From DSOI01 sp041394885 (GTDB lineage Bacteria; Acidobacteriota; Terriglobia; Bryobacterales; Bryobacteraceae), in contig JAWKHI010000042.1 of the NCBI GenBank assembly GCA_041394885.1, positions 5,710 through 69,709 on the forward strand: DNA of 64,000 nt. The letters are read 5' to 3'. Of this stretch, positions 1 to 10,230 are shown piece after piece (position 1 is the first letter of the stretch; each line of letters starts with the position of its first letter). The notes below the pieces were generated by a model. It made no database searches. It was not told the origin of the DNA and saw only the letters and a program-made list of their open reading frames with translations. Both the position numbers and the translations under genes were made by a program.

Positions 1-388
1 CGATCGGCAAGGGCGAGCCCGGCAGCAAGGGGGATGCCACCAGCGACGATGGCGCTGCCTCCGTAGAATCGGGAGCGTGCGTCAAACAGGTGCATGGATC
101 CGCCGCGGCCGCGGCTGCAGCCCTCCACCTTGCCGAACATTTCGGCCATGATAGATCGAGCCGTGAGGCCGCGAGCGAGCGCGTGGCCATGCTCGCGATA
201 GGTGGACACGACGGCATCGTCAGGGGTGAGCGCCTGCATCAGGCCAACGGCCACAGCTTCCTCGCCGACGTAGAGGTGAAGGAATCCGCGAATCTTCTGG
301 GCGGAGTAGAGCTCGGCGCATTTCTCTTCGAATCGCCGGATGCGCAACATTTCGCCGAGCATGTGCTCCCGTTGCTGCCGGTCCTGTG

Positions 389-392
<4 letters not shown>
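1..392 (-). CDS. pdhA: pyruvate (2-oxoacid) dehydrogenase E1 component subunit alpha, partial
   Basis: N-terminal 130 residues of a thiamine-pyrophosphate-dependent E1 alpha subunit; the rest of the gene, including the GDGxxN cofactor motif, lies beyond the left edge. The visible part is typical of the family: MLRIRRFEEKC at the start, then YVGEEAVAVG, STYREHGHALARG and the GRGGSMH segment near the active site. E1 alpha works with E1 beta, E2 and E3 to turn pyruvate (or acetoin or a branched 2-oxoacid) into acyl-CoA in the cytoplasm. The start ATG overlaps the TGA of the upstream acetyl-CoA synthetase gene by four bases (ATGA at 389-392), so translation is probably coupled. The exact 2-oxoacid substrate cannot be fixed from this fragment. 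Confidence 0.88.
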
Positions 393-2137
<1,745 letters not shown>

Positions 2138-2164
2138 GGTTGCACCAGTGCGGGAGCAACTCAG

Positions 2165-2776
2165 TCACCACTCGCCGGGCGCCTGCCGGCGAAATGGAAG
2201 CGCGAGCAGCCAGAACAGCAAACCGGCAGCGGCGGATCCAGCGGCGATGTACCAAGGCCATGGCCCCATGTAATCCAGCAACGAAGGATTCCGCGGCTTC
2301 CGGCATAGGTACATGTAGTTTGTGTCGAAGGTTACATTGAAGGCGCCCACGGCGGCAGCGAAGCCCGCCAGTATCGCGAGCGACCTCCATTGGGTGTTGG
2401 GACGCGGCCGGTGCAACCCTGTCCAGAGGAGCACCAGCAAAGTAACAACGATACCGCCGTGCGAGGAGAAGTAATGGAGCGTTCCATACCAGTCGCGCGG
2501 CTCCGAGAGATCCGGAGTCAGCAGGGCCATGGAACTGCCGGCGATCCCAGCAAAGTAGGCGAGTTCAAAGAGAGCGGCCGATCCGAAGGGGGCGGCAGCG
2601 ACGGTGAGCCAGAGCACGAGGTCACAAAGGTTGAGCGGCAGCACGGTTGGGAAACGCAGCCCTTCCCCGGCTACCCGATACGCGTACCAGTCGATCTCGT
2701 TCACCGCGAGGGCGACACCCAGACCGCGAGCGACCGTCGGTGTGCTGAGGCGGCCTCGCCGGGCTTGACGCGCCAT
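2165..2776 (-). CDS. YwaF/TIGR02206-family integral membrane protein, N-terminus probably frameshifted
   Basis: 203 residues in this frame, with about five hydrophobic segments. The family hallmarks are visible: PLNLCDLVLWLT in the middle and NYMYLCRKPRNPSLLDYMGPW near the end. The function of this family is unknown. The expected N-terminal helix is present just upstream but in another frame: an ATG at 2847 opens MAQFVPFRPLHFAILAAIPA and runs out of frame at about 2777-2785, directly before the ATG used here. The intact gene would span 2165-2847. This may be a real frameshift or a one-base consensus error. It lies upstream of acsA on the same strand with a 27-base gap. Confidence 0.75.
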   Translation of the reverse strand: MARQARRGRLSTPTVARGLGVALAVNEIDWYAYRVAGEGLRFPTVLPLNLCDLVLWLTVAAAPFGSAALFELAYFAGIAGSSMALLTPDLSEPRDWYGTLHYFSSHGGIVVTLLVLLWTGLHRPRPNTQWRSLAILAGFAAAVGAFNVTFDTNYMYLCRKPRNPSLLDYMGPWPWYIAAGSAAAGLLFWLLALPFRRQAPGEW

Positions 2777-2959
2777 TGGCCCGCCAGAGCCGGGATGGCA
2801 GCAAGAATCGCGAAGTGGAGTGGACGGAATGGTACGAATTGCGCCATTTGGCGTGCATTTCCGTGCAATCGCAGTGCCTGGAGGCCGGCGCCCGGGCGTG
2901 GTCAGAAAGACGGCGGGCCATGGAGGGAGATTGGCCCGGAGATTGCGGTCAATGGAGAT

Positions 2960-3865
2960 GTGAAAGTACTATTCGCCACCGATGGTTCGCGTGAAGCTGT
3001 AGCGGCGGCTTCGCTGGCGTGCCAATTCCTGCCGCGCGCCGGGCTCGAAGCCGATGCGGTTTGCGTGGTTCCGGAGTTCCTGCCCGCGATGACCGGATGG
3101 GACGACCGCCGTCTGCGAGAGCGGTATCTGCGGCAGATGGAGGGGGAGACCAATCGTATCCTCGGCGACGTTGTGGGGGCTCTTGCGGGCGCTGGGGTGA
3201 GAGTCCGGCCGATGGCGCGGGCAGGTTCTCCGGCGGGAGCCCTGGTTGATTTGGCGCGGGACTATGACATGGTGGTGCTGGGTTCGCGGGGCCGCAGGGA
3301 CGCGGGGGATGTGGGAATCGGCCCTGTAGCGAGCCATGTGGCGCACCACGCTTCCTGCTCGGTGTTCGTCGGGAGAGGTTCGCCTGCCGCCAGCGACCCG
3401 CACATCCTGGCCGCGGTGGACGGATCGACACCTTCCCTGCGCGCGATGGCTGTGCTCGCGTCGCTGATCGACATCGACAACGCCGAGATCACGCTGATGC
3501 ATGTCATGGAGACGCCGTGGCTGCATCTGGGATTGGAGCAGGAGTGGTTCGGCTACGAGGACTCAGCGCATGAGGCGATCGATCCGGAGGCCCGTTGGCA
3601 AAGAAGGTTGCGGGTGGAGGCCGAGCGCGTGGTCGAGAGGGCGCGCGACGCAATCGGTTCCCCCCATCCTGGCATCGAAAGAAAGATCGCCGAGGGCCTG
3701 CCCGCCAACGAAGTTCTCAGCGAAGCGGAACTGGGCGGCTACGATCTGGTGGTGATGGGCGCCACCGGGGCGAGCGATCTCAAGCACCAGATGCTGGGCA
3801 GCGTCACTTTGCGGATCGCCAGCCAGGCACCTTGTCCGGTGCTGATCATCCGGCCGCGAGACTGA
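2960..3865 (+). CDS. tandem universal stress protein (two UspA domains)
   Basis: Cytoplasmic 301-residue protein made of two UspA folds. Domain 1 starts VKVLFATDGSREAV and domain 2 starts near residue 150 with HILAAVDGSTPS. The second domain keeps the ATP-binding signature G-x2-G-x9-G-S (GATGASDLKHQMLGS, near residue 275); the first has the looser GSRGRRDAGDVG. A GTG start is chosen because it sits exactly at the first strand of the fold; the open frame runs further upstream without family resemblance. It is followed 15 bases later by the hibernation factor gene, so the two probably form a stress operon. Confidence 0.85.
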   Translation: MKVLFATDGSREAVAAASLACQFLPRAGLEADAVCVVPEFLPAMTGWDDRRLRERYLRQMEGETNRILGDVVGALAGAGVRVRPMARAGSPAGALVDLARDYDMVVLGSRGRRDAGDVGIGPVASHVAHHASCSVFVGRGSPAASDPHILAAVDGSTPSLRAMAVLASLIDIDNAEITLMHVMETPWLHLGLEQEWFGYEDSAHEAIDPEARWQRRLRVEAERVVERARDAIGSPHPGIERKIAEGLPANEVLSEAELGGYDLVVMGATGASDLKHQMLGSVTLRIASQAPCPVLIIRPRD

Positions 3866-3880
3866 AGGGAGGGCGTTTCG

Positions 3881-4528
3881 ATGATTGTCCCCGTGCAAGT
3901 AACCTTCCGAAACATGGAGAGCGATCTGGGGTTGGAGAAGATGATTCGGGCGCAAGCGGCGAAACTCGAGCGTTACTATCGGGCGATCACCAGTTGCCGG
4001 GTGAGCGTGGAGATGCTCGGCCGCCACACGCACGGCGACATTTATCACGTGCGGATCGGCGTCGAACTGCCACGAGGCGAACTCGCGGTAGAGACGAAAC
4101 CGGGCCTGCGGAGTGGAATGCGCGATATGGCCACCGAGGAAATCACCAAGAGAGACGAGACGGGCCGGCATCGGAGAATGCCGCGGCGCGCCATCCTCGA
4201 GGCGTTTGGCGAGATGCGGCGCAGGCTCCAGGACTACGGCCGGAAGCAGCGCGGCGACGTGAAGCGTAGGGCGGCTCCGCTGACGCTGGGCCGGGTGAGC
4301 GCTTTGCGCGCCGGCGAAGATCACGGATTCCTCGAGACGAGAGATGGACGTCAGGTGTACTTCGATCGCGGGTCCGTCGTGGACAACCGGTTCGACACGC
4401 TCCGCACCGGCTCCCGGGTACGATTCTGCGAGGAGAAGGGCGCAAAGGGTCCGCGAGCCACGACGGTCAGACTGGTACATCCACGCAAGCAGGCCAAGAC
4501 CGCGGCGGCGGTGGTCCCGACAAAGTAG
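3881..4528 (+). CDS. raiA: ribosome hibernation promoting factor (HPF/RaiA fold) fused to a cold-shock-like domain
   Basis: Residues 1-110 form the HPF/YfiA fold that binds the 30S decoding site in resting cells (VQVTFRNMESDLGLEKMIRAQAAKLERYY, then HGDIYHVRIGVELPRG, given here as key segments). Residues 135-200 resemble a cold-shock/S1-like nucleic-acid-binding domain (GRVSALRAGEDHGFLETRDG and VYFDRGSVVD). The Shine-Dalgarno GGGAGGG lies 7 bases before the ATG. It is co-oriented with the universal stress protein. This short HPF-CSD architecture differs from long HPF, whose C-terminal domain mediates 100S dimers, so it probably protects ribosomes without classic dimerisation. The 3' end stops 2 bases before the convergent lipoprotein gene. 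Confidence 0.82.
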   Translation: MIVPVQVTFRNMESDLGLEKMIRAQAAKLERYYRAITSCRVSVEMLGRHTHGDIYHVRIGVELPRGELAVETKPGLRSGMRDMATEEITKRDETGRHRRMPRRAILEAFGEMRRRLQDYGRKQRGDVKRRAAPLTLGRVSALRAGEDHGFLETRDGRQVYFDRGSVVDNRFDTLRTGSRVRFCEEKGAKGPRATTVRLVHPRKQAKTAAAVVPTK

Positions 4529-4530
4529 GG

Positions 4531-6312
4531 TCACTGTTCGCGGCGTTGGGAGGCGCCGGATTCCTTGCTCCGATCGCGGCTTTCCGGCTCGGCGCTTCGC
4601 TTCTGCCGGACCCGGGGCGCCGGTTGTTGTTTCCGCTCCTTTTCGATGGTTTCGCGCCGCTGCTCGGAATCTCGCCGGTCGCGGTCCACCGTCCTGCGAT
4701 CTTGCCGCTGCTCCACCGCGGGCGGCGCAGTCCGGCTTGGCTGTCCGGCGGCCGATCGGCCGGTTGACTCAGGCACTTGCCGATAGGCAGGCTCGTTCGG
4801 TGCGGGCTGCTCACGCCGCAACCGCTCGGTAGTCTCGCGGTCCAGGGGACGTCCCGGATCGCGCTCCAGTTCCGGACGCCGCCGCTCAAACGATGGGGGC
4901 GCCTGGGCGGGCGTGCGCCTCACGACCGCGGGTCTGCTGTCGAAGCGATCCGGTGGCCGGGCGACCCGAGTCTCACCCGGATCGCCAGACACGCTTCTTG
5001 GTCCGGGGGCCACAGGCGCCTCTGAGCCGGTGACCCTGACGGCCGCGGCTTCCCGTGGCGGCAGAGGGGCGGCAGCACCGGCGATGCGGCCGCCCCGCGT
5101 GAATGCATCTTCGGGAACGGCGGTGATCGCACCGGCCACACGGCGGTTCGCGTAGACCTGCCGCGTAACGTCGGTACGAGGTATCGAGTCTCGATTGCGA
5201 ATCAGGGTGTGGCTTACGTTGATCCTGGTGATGTAGGTCCGGCTGGCGCGATATGGGGGAATGTAGATCTCGTGCGGCCCAAGAGGAAACCATCCGATCC
5301 CGATCTGAACCCCGATGCGAACGTGGTAGCGAAGCCCCGGCGAACCGCCGCCGACGAAGACCACCAAAGCCGGGGCATAGACGACGCGGACCCTTGGCGG
5401 ACCGGGGACCCAGCACCACCGTGCGCGCAGAAACACCCACCGGCCATAGTGAAACGGCGCAAAGCCCCAAGGCGTTTCATCCACCCACGTCCATCCCCAC
5501 GGATGCACCCATACCCAGTGGCCCATGCGATAAGGCGCCCATCCGGCGGCAACAGAACGCGGGATCCAAAGGGGACCGTAGGCGGCATCCACCTCCCAGG
5601 ACCCGTAGCGATCCAGGTCTTCCCACCCGACTACTTCGCGCGACACGTGCCGGAGGGTTTCGGTTTGGCCAAGTCCACTCTCGCGGCGGTCACAGAAAAC
5701 ATCGAAGGCATCGAGCGGCGGCGCGGGCCGGATATCCGGCTTGGCGTTGGCGCCGGCTAGAATCGCTTCCTGATTTTCGCGGATGACGAAGGGCTCGCCG
5801 CCGGTGGCGGTATCGGCAACGCCGCTGCGAACCACGACGCGGATGGCGTCGGAGTCCGGGCGCGCTTCGACGCGGTAGTCGCCGCTCCGGAGCAGCGATA
5901 TGGCGGCCGAGTGCGTATCCACCTCGATCGTCTCATTAGCTTCTACGGAACGTACGTGGAAGCGAACCGCTCCCTCCGGCACGCTCAACTGCACGGCGTC
6001 ATCGTCAAGATTCAGAATACGGACACCGGTGCGCGAGTCCAGTCGTAGGGCGGCGGTGCCGATGGTGAGTTCGGCGCGGGCGTCGCTGTCTGTCCACAAC
6101 GAGTCTCCGATGGTGAGCGGGCGATTGAGGGAAGCCGCCACCCATTCGTCCGTGCCGGCGGCTTTGAAAGAGACGGGGCCTTCCAAGTAGCTGAGCCGCG
6201 CCACGCGGCCGGGTGGGTCTTCGGCGGGTGTCTCCGCCAGCGCCGGGGGAGGGCTGGCGTAGTAGCGAACGCATCCGGAGAGGAGAAGGATGAAAACACC
6301 ACTCAGTCTCAT
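4531..6312 (-). CDS. FecR/DUF6600-type lipoprotein with Trp/Tyr-rich repeats
   Basis: 593-residue predicted lipoprotein: the signal MRLSGVFILLLSGC ends in a lipobox with Cys14. Residues 35-190 resemble a FecR-like beta domain (ARLSYLEGPVSF, RAELTIGTAALRL). Residues 215-330 hold DUF6600-type motifs rich in W, Y, G and P (YGSWEVDAAYGPLWIP, WAPYRMGHWVWVHPWGWTW). The C-terminal 200 residues are disordered and rich in P, R, E and Q. The start is placed at the ATG with AGGTG upstream and an immediate signal sequence, not at the longer frame. Function is unknown; such proteins are common in Acidobacteria and probably sit in the outer envelope. Confidence 0.78.
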   Translation of the reverse strand: MRLSGVFILLLSGCVRYYASPPPALAETPAEDPPGRVARLSYLEGPVSFKAAGTDEWVAASLNRPLTIGDSLWTDSDARAELTIGTAALRLDSRTGVRILNLDDDAVQLSVPEGAVRFHVRSVEANETIEVDTHSAAISLLRSGDYRVEARPDSDAIRVVVRSGVADTATGGEPFVIRENQEAILAGANAKPDIRPAPPLDAFDVFCDRRESGLGQTETLRHVSREVVGWEDLDRYGSWEVDAAYGPLWIPRSVAAGWAPYRMGHWVWVHPWGWTWVDETPWGFAPFHYGRWVFLRARWCWVPGPPRVRVVYAPALVVFVGGGSPGLRYHVRIGVQIGIGWFPLGPHEIYIPPYRASRTYITRINVSHTLIRNRDSIPRTDVTRQVYANRRVAGAITAVPEDAFTRGGRIAGAAAPLPPREAAAVRVTGSEAPVAPGPRSVSGDPGETRVARPPDRFDSRPAVVRRTPAQAPPSFERRRPELERDPGRPLDRETTERLRREQPAPNEPAYRQVPESTGRSAAGQPSRTAPPAVEQRQDRRTVDRDRRDSEQRRETIEKERKQQPAPRVRQKRSAEPESRDRSKESGASQRREQ

Positions 6313-6379
6313 GTGATACACCTGCCTTCCATGTGGCACGAGGGCTGCCACAATCGAGCTCACGGTGCAGGCGGCGCCG

Positions 6380-6769
6380 TCAGGCTGGCGGTGGCTGTCG
6401 CCATCGCCGAATCAAGAGAACGACGGCGCACAATCCTGCGAGGAGGGCAATGACCGGGATCACCCGGAGCCAGGCGCCGGTTGCGCCTTCGGGCTCGGCG
6501 AGTATGCGGGAACCGTACCTCACCTTATAGGTCTCGATGATTTCCCGGTCAGACTTGCCTTCCGCCACCCAAGCCGCTATCTCGGCCTTCATTTCGTTCG
6601 CGGCATCGCTGTGATGCTCGTCGAGTGTGGTCTGGTAGCAGCAGGGCGCCATCAACTTGTGTTCGAGGCGACGGATGCGCACCGCGGGATCCACGGGATC
6701 GGTGGCGGAGCGCAGAAGGGATACCGGCAGCAGGAAAACGAAGAGCCAGCCCATCCGTTTGTTACTCAC
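6380..6769 (-). CDS. ccmH: CcmH/CycL-like cytochrome c biogenesis protein, variant Cys motif
   Basis: About 129 residues: signal/TM at residues 5-18, a periplasmic helical domain, and a C-terminal TM (VIPVIALLAGLCAVVLLI). The helix EIAAWVAEGKSDREIIETYKVRYG (key residues G, S, D, I, RYG) is diagnostic of CcmH, the apocytochrome c thioreductase. Instead of the usual LRCxxCQN redox motif it has LMAPCCYQ, with adjacent cysteines. A GTG start with TGAGGTG upstream is preferred. No other ccm gene is nearby, so it acts alone here or partners genes elsewhere. Confidence 0.72.
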   Translation of the reverse strand: MSNKRMGWLFVFLLPVSLLRSATDPVDPAVRIRRLEHKLMAPCCYQTTLDEHHSDAANEMKAEIAAWVAEGKSDREIIETYKVRYGSRILAEPEGATGAWLRVIPVIALLAGLCAVVLLIRRWRQPPPA

Positions 6770-6872
6770 GACGTTACACCTCACACACTATTTCGGATTC
6801 GCCCGCGGCGACAAAGTGACGGCCGATATCTTTGGAATCGAACATGCACTCGCTTTGGCGGAGGTTCGAGAC

Positions 6873-7355
6873 ATGGCAAGCGAAGTACAACCGGTGTTCG
6901 GTGTTTTTGCGGACCGGGACTCGGCCGAGAGCGCCGCGCGCGCCTTGCGGAGCGAGGGTCTGGCGGTGGACGTCGCACCCGTCGCCGACTGCAATCCCGG
7001 GGTGTTACCCGTCACTCAGACTGAGAACAAGATTCAAATGTTGCGGGCGGTGGTGACCGAGCCGATGGGCCTGATGATCGGGGTCAGCTTCGGACTTCTA
7101 CTGGGAGTGGCGGTCACCAATTTGATAGTCGGCATTCTGGCGGCGGTGGTGTTTGCATTCGCGGGGGCCTTCGCCGGTCTTTGGCTGGGAGACAGGCCGA
7201 CGTCTCGGTACCGGGAGTACGCAAGGACCGGAGGAGTGTTGGTGACGGTCCGGTGCGAGAGTGAGCAGGCCGGAGGCGTCATCGGCGCGCTCAAACGGGC
7301 GCACGCGGTGGAGGTGGAGGGGGGCGACGAACCCTGGATCGCAGCCAGGCCGTGA
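6873..7355 (+). CDS. small glycine-rich membrane protein of unknown function
   Basis: 161 residues. Residues 1-45 look like a compact alpha/beta segment (FGVFADRDSAESAARALRSE), residues 62-105 form two glycine/alanine-rich membrane helices separated by few residues (MIGVSFGLLLGVAV, GILAAVVFAFAGAFAG), and the C-terminus is a second soluble segment (GGVLVTVRCESEQAGGVIGA). The layout resembles general-stress proteins with a glycine-zipper hairpin, but I do not recognise a named family. The start ATG has GGAGG 9 bases upstream. It lies between ccmH-like and ZIP genes. Confidence 0.65.
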   Translation: MASEVQPVFGVFADRDSAESAARALRSEGLAVDVAPVADCNPGVLPVTQTENKIQMLRAVVTEPMGLMIGVSFGLLLGVAVTNLIVGILAAVVFAFAGAFAGLWLGDRPTSRYREYARTGGVLVTVRCESEQAGGVIGALKRAHAVEVEGGDEPWIAARP

Positions 7356-7416
7356 CCGGTGGCGGCGCGCTGGAGCAGTTTGGCATCACTGCCGTAAGGC
7401 GGAGTCGTCTTGCCGG

Positions 7417-7782
7417 AAGCCGCTCGGGTATCTGATCCTGGCCGGCGATGGGCTGCACAATTTTCTCGGCGGCATGGCGGTGGCCGGCGCAGCGTTGATT
7501 GACATCCGGCTGGGTGTATCGACGTGGATCGCCGCGGCGGCGCAAGAGGTCCCGCAAGAACTGTCCGCTTTGACGTTTCCGTTGAGAGGCGTCGTTACGT
7601 GGATGGTGGCGCAAACACTGGACGTCACGTTTCTGGTTCTCTTCACGGCTGGCAACTTCCTCTATATCGGCGCGTCCGATCTCGTGCCAGAGGTTAATAA
7701 GCATCGGGGAACCCATGCAGGACATTTTGCGTCGTTCGGCGAGGGGCTACTACTGATGATGCTGATTCACCTGCTGGACTGA
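7417..7782 (+). pseudogene. remnant of a ZIP-family metal transporter
   Basis: The frame encodes a fragment matching the second half of ZIP transporters: KPLGYLILAGDGLHNFLGG, then AAAAQEVPQE and FTAGNFLYIGASDLVPEV. The N-terminal helices are absent (the previous gene ends 62 bases upstream), the stretch between QEVPQE and FTAGNF is shorter than in the family, and the metal-binding HEIPQE has become QEVPQE. No start codon with a ribosome site precedes the conserved part. It is best read as a decayed gene next to the intact ZIP gene that faces it, 21 bases away. Confidence 0.6.
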
Positions 7783-7803
7783 CCGCTTCTGGCGCGAACC
7801 GAA

Positions 7804-8610
7804 CTAGCCGAACCCGACATCGAGGATCATCATCACGGTGAAACCGGCAAGTGTACCCAGGGTGGCGAGATCGGTGTTTCCGCTGCGTTGGGAGGAGGGA
7901 ATCAACTCCTCGACGACGACGAAAATCATCGCACCGGCAGCGAAGCTCAGAGCGTAGGGAAGGATGGCGTGCATGGTGAGGACGGCGAGGGCGCCAACGA
8001 CGCTGGCCATCGGCTCCACGATTGCGGACAATTGCCCATACCAGAAACACTTCCAAGCGGGAAGACCCTCGCGCCGCAGGGGCATGGCAACCGCGACGCC
8101 TTCGGGGAAGTTTTGCAGGCCGATGCCAAGGGTGAGCGCCATCGCGGCGGGCACGGTGGCGCCCGCGTACCCGGTAGCCGCGGCGCCAAAGGCGACGCCC
8201 ACGGCCAGACCCTCCGGTATGTTGTGCAAGGTAATGGCCAATACAAGCAGGACGCTCCGCTGCCAATCGGTAGCGGGCCCTTCCGCCTCGTGGCTGGAAA
8301 GCCCGGGGTGCAAGTGAGGAAGGATCTTGTCCGCGCCCCACAGCGTGATTCCGCCCGCCAGGAAACCGGCCGAGGCGGGAAACCAGGCAGGGAGCGCGGC
8401 TGCCTCCGACATGGCGATAGCGGGGGCCAGCAAGGACCAGAAACTCGCCGCGATCATCACGCCCGCAGCGAAGCCATTCAGGGTGTCGAGCAGCCGAGGC
8501 TTGACGCTGCGTGTGAGAAAGACGAGCGCCGCGCCCAAAGCAGTGACGGACCACGTGAACATGGCGGCCAGAAATGCCAGGGTGACCGGTTGCGTGGTTG
8601 CGAGTTCCAT
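7804..8610 (-). CDS. ZIP-family divalent metal transporter
   Basis: 268 residues and about eight membrane segments, the size of ZupT/GufA-type ZIP permeases that import Zn2+ and other divalent metals. The binuclear metal site motifs are intact: LHNIPEGLAVGV (TM4) and LQNFPEGVAVAMPL (TM5), with a cytoplasmic His-containing loop (HLHPGLSSHEAEG) between TM3 and TM4. The start MELATTQ has AGGTG about 8 bases upstream; an in-frame ATG seven codons earlier is less likely. The gene is divergent from the sulfide:quinone oxidoreductase gene. Confidence 0.82.
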   Translation of the reverse strand: MELATTQPVTLAFLAAMFTWSVTALGAALVFLTRSVKPRLLDTLNGFAAGVMIAASFWSLLAPAIAMSEAAALPAWFPASAGFLAGGITLWGADKILPHLHPGLSSHEAEGPATDWQRSVLLVLAITLHNIPEGLAVGVAFGAAATGYAGATVPAAMALTLGIGLQNFPEGVAVAMPLRREGLPAWKCFWYGQLSAIVEPMASVVGALAVLTMHAILPYALSFAAGAMIFVVVEELIPSSQRSGNTDLATLGTLAGFTVMMILDVGFG

Positions 8611-8769
8611 CGAGGGCACCTGCGGCGGCAATCAATTCACGGAGCAATGACGCTGCCATTGCCGCGCTGGGCGCCGCTTTTGGCATTGCGATTGCCCTTT
8701 GTAAGTGCGAGTGAGTGGAATAGTCACGCCCGGGGCCGGGATCGCATCCGTTGGGATAGAGAGGTGCTT

Positions 8770-10224
8770 ATGGCAAGAGTAGTGATCCTCGGAGCCGGTA
8801 TTTCCGGCCACACCGCTGCCGCGTTCGCCCGCAAGTGGCTGGGGCGCGGCGATGAGGTAACTGTCGTCTCACCGTCTCCCACTTACAACTGGATACCGTC
8901 CAACATATGGGTTGGCGTGGGTTTGTTACCGAAAAGCAGCGTGGAATTCGAACTGGGGCCTGTGTACCGCAAGGTGGGCATCGACTTCAAGCAGGCGCGC
9001 GCCGTGGCATTGCATCCGGAAGGGACGGGAAGCGACGGCCGCCCGGCGGTGGAAATCGAGTGGACTTCCAGCGGGGAGACTGGCCCGCGTGAGCGCGTCC
9101 ATTACGACTTTCTGGTGAATGCGACCGGGCCGAAGCTGAATTTCGCCGCCACCGAGGGACTGGGTCCGGGAGGCAACTCGCTGTCGGTATGCACGGCCGA
9201 TCACGCCGCCGAGACGGCGCGCGTGTTTCTCGAAAATGTGGCGAGGATGAAGAAAGGCGAGCGGCGGCGGCTGGTGGTTGGCGTGGGCCATGGGAGTTGC
9301 ACCTGCGAAGGCGCGGCGTTCGAGTATGTGGTGAATCTCGAGTTCGAACTGCGGCGGCACGGTGTTCGCGACAAAGCGGAAATCGTATTTCTCACCAATG
9401 AGTTCGACCTTGGGGACTTCGGCGTGGGAGGAATGACTCTACGGCGCGGGGGATATCTCACACCGGGCCGCGTGTTCGCCGAGTCGCTGTTCGCCGAGCG
9501 CGGCATCGAGGCCATCACCCGCGCCCACGTGCGGCGTGTAAGTCCGGACGTGATTGAAATTGAGCAACTGAACGGAAGCACGAGCGAAGTAGCCTTCGAT
9601 ATGGCGATGCTGCTGCCTCCATTCACCGGCGTGGGACTGCGGGCGTTCGACGCGCAGGGCGCCGACATCACGCCTCGCGTGTTCGCGCCGAACGGCTTCA
9701 TGCGCGTGGACGCCGACTACGAGAAGAAGCCCTACAAGGAGTGGAGAGCGAAGGATTGGCCGCGGGTGTACCAATCCCCGGCGTATCGGAACCTGTTCGC
9801 GGCGGGAATCGCGTTCGCGCCGCCGCATGCGATCTCAGAACCACACGCGACCGCCGAGGGAACCCCGATCTCACCGGCGCCGCCGCGGACGGGAATGCCA
9901 TCGGCGATGATCGGGCGTGCGGTTGCGCGCAGCATCGTGGACATGATCGGCGGCGCCGAAGGACCCACTCAGCCGGCATCGATGGCGGAGATGGGCGCGG
10001 CGTGCGTAGCCTCGGCGGGGGCCAATCCGTTCACCGGAACGGCGGCCTCGATCACTGTCTACCCGATCGTGCCGGATTTCGAACGCTACCCGGAGTACGG
10101 CCGTGACCAGCGATTCACCTTCGGCGAGATCGGCCTGGCGGGGCATTGGATCAAGATCCTGCTCCACCATATGTTTCTCTACAAGGCCCGGCTGCGTCCC
10201 GGCTGGGCCCTCATCCCGGAGTAA
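8770..10224 (+). CDS. sulfide:quinone oxidoreductase-like FAD flavoprotein
   Basis: 484 residues, two-dinucleotide-binding flavoprotein of the SQR/NDH-2 family. The FAD Rossmann motif is at residues 4-18 (VVILGAGISGHTAAA); SPSPTYNWIPSNIWVG follows, as in SQRs. A cysteine-rich GHGSCTCEGAAFEYV segment near residue 178 and the C-terminal GANPFTGTAASITVYP and the tail helix (WIKILLHHMFLYKAR) for membrane-surface anchoring fit SQR. It would oxidise sulfide and pass electrons to quinone at the membrane. The Shine-Dalgarno GAGAGGTG precedes the ATG. The catalytic cysteine pattern should be checked against SQR types before assigning substrate; a related flavoprotein role is possible. Confidence 0.8.
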   Translation: MARVVILGAGISGHTAAAFARKWLGRGDEVTVVSPSPTYNWIPSNIWVGVGLLPKSSVEFELGPVYRKVGIDFKQARAVALHPEGTGSDGRPAVEIEWTSSGETGPRERVHYDFLVNATGPKLNFAATEGLGPGGNSLSVCTADHAAETARVFLENVARMKKGERRRLVVGVGHGSCTCEGAAFEYVVNLEFELRRHGVRDKAEIVFLTNEFDLGDFGVGGMTLRRGGYLTPGRVFAESLFAERGIEAITRAHVRRVSPDVIEIEQLNGSTSEVAFDMAMLLPPFTGVGLRAFDAQGADITPRVFAPNGFMRVDADYEKKPYKEWRAKDWPRVYQSPAYRNLFAAGIAFAPPHAISEPHATAEGTPISPAPPRTGMPSAMIGRAVARSIVDMIGGAEGPTQPASMAEMGAACVASAGANPFTGTAASITVYPIVPDFERYPEYGRDQRFTFGEIGLAGHWIKILLHHMFLYKARLRPGWALIPE

Positions 10225-10230
10225 TCGGCC

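Noticed and set aside
2390..2959. Upstream extension of the universal stress protein frame
   Set aside because: It covers the YwaF-like gene on the other strand, and the residues show no UspA resemblance.
7888..8769. Upstream extension of the SQR-like frame
   Set aside because: It is antisense to the ZIP gene; the Rossmann motif and Shine-Dalgarno place the start at 8770.
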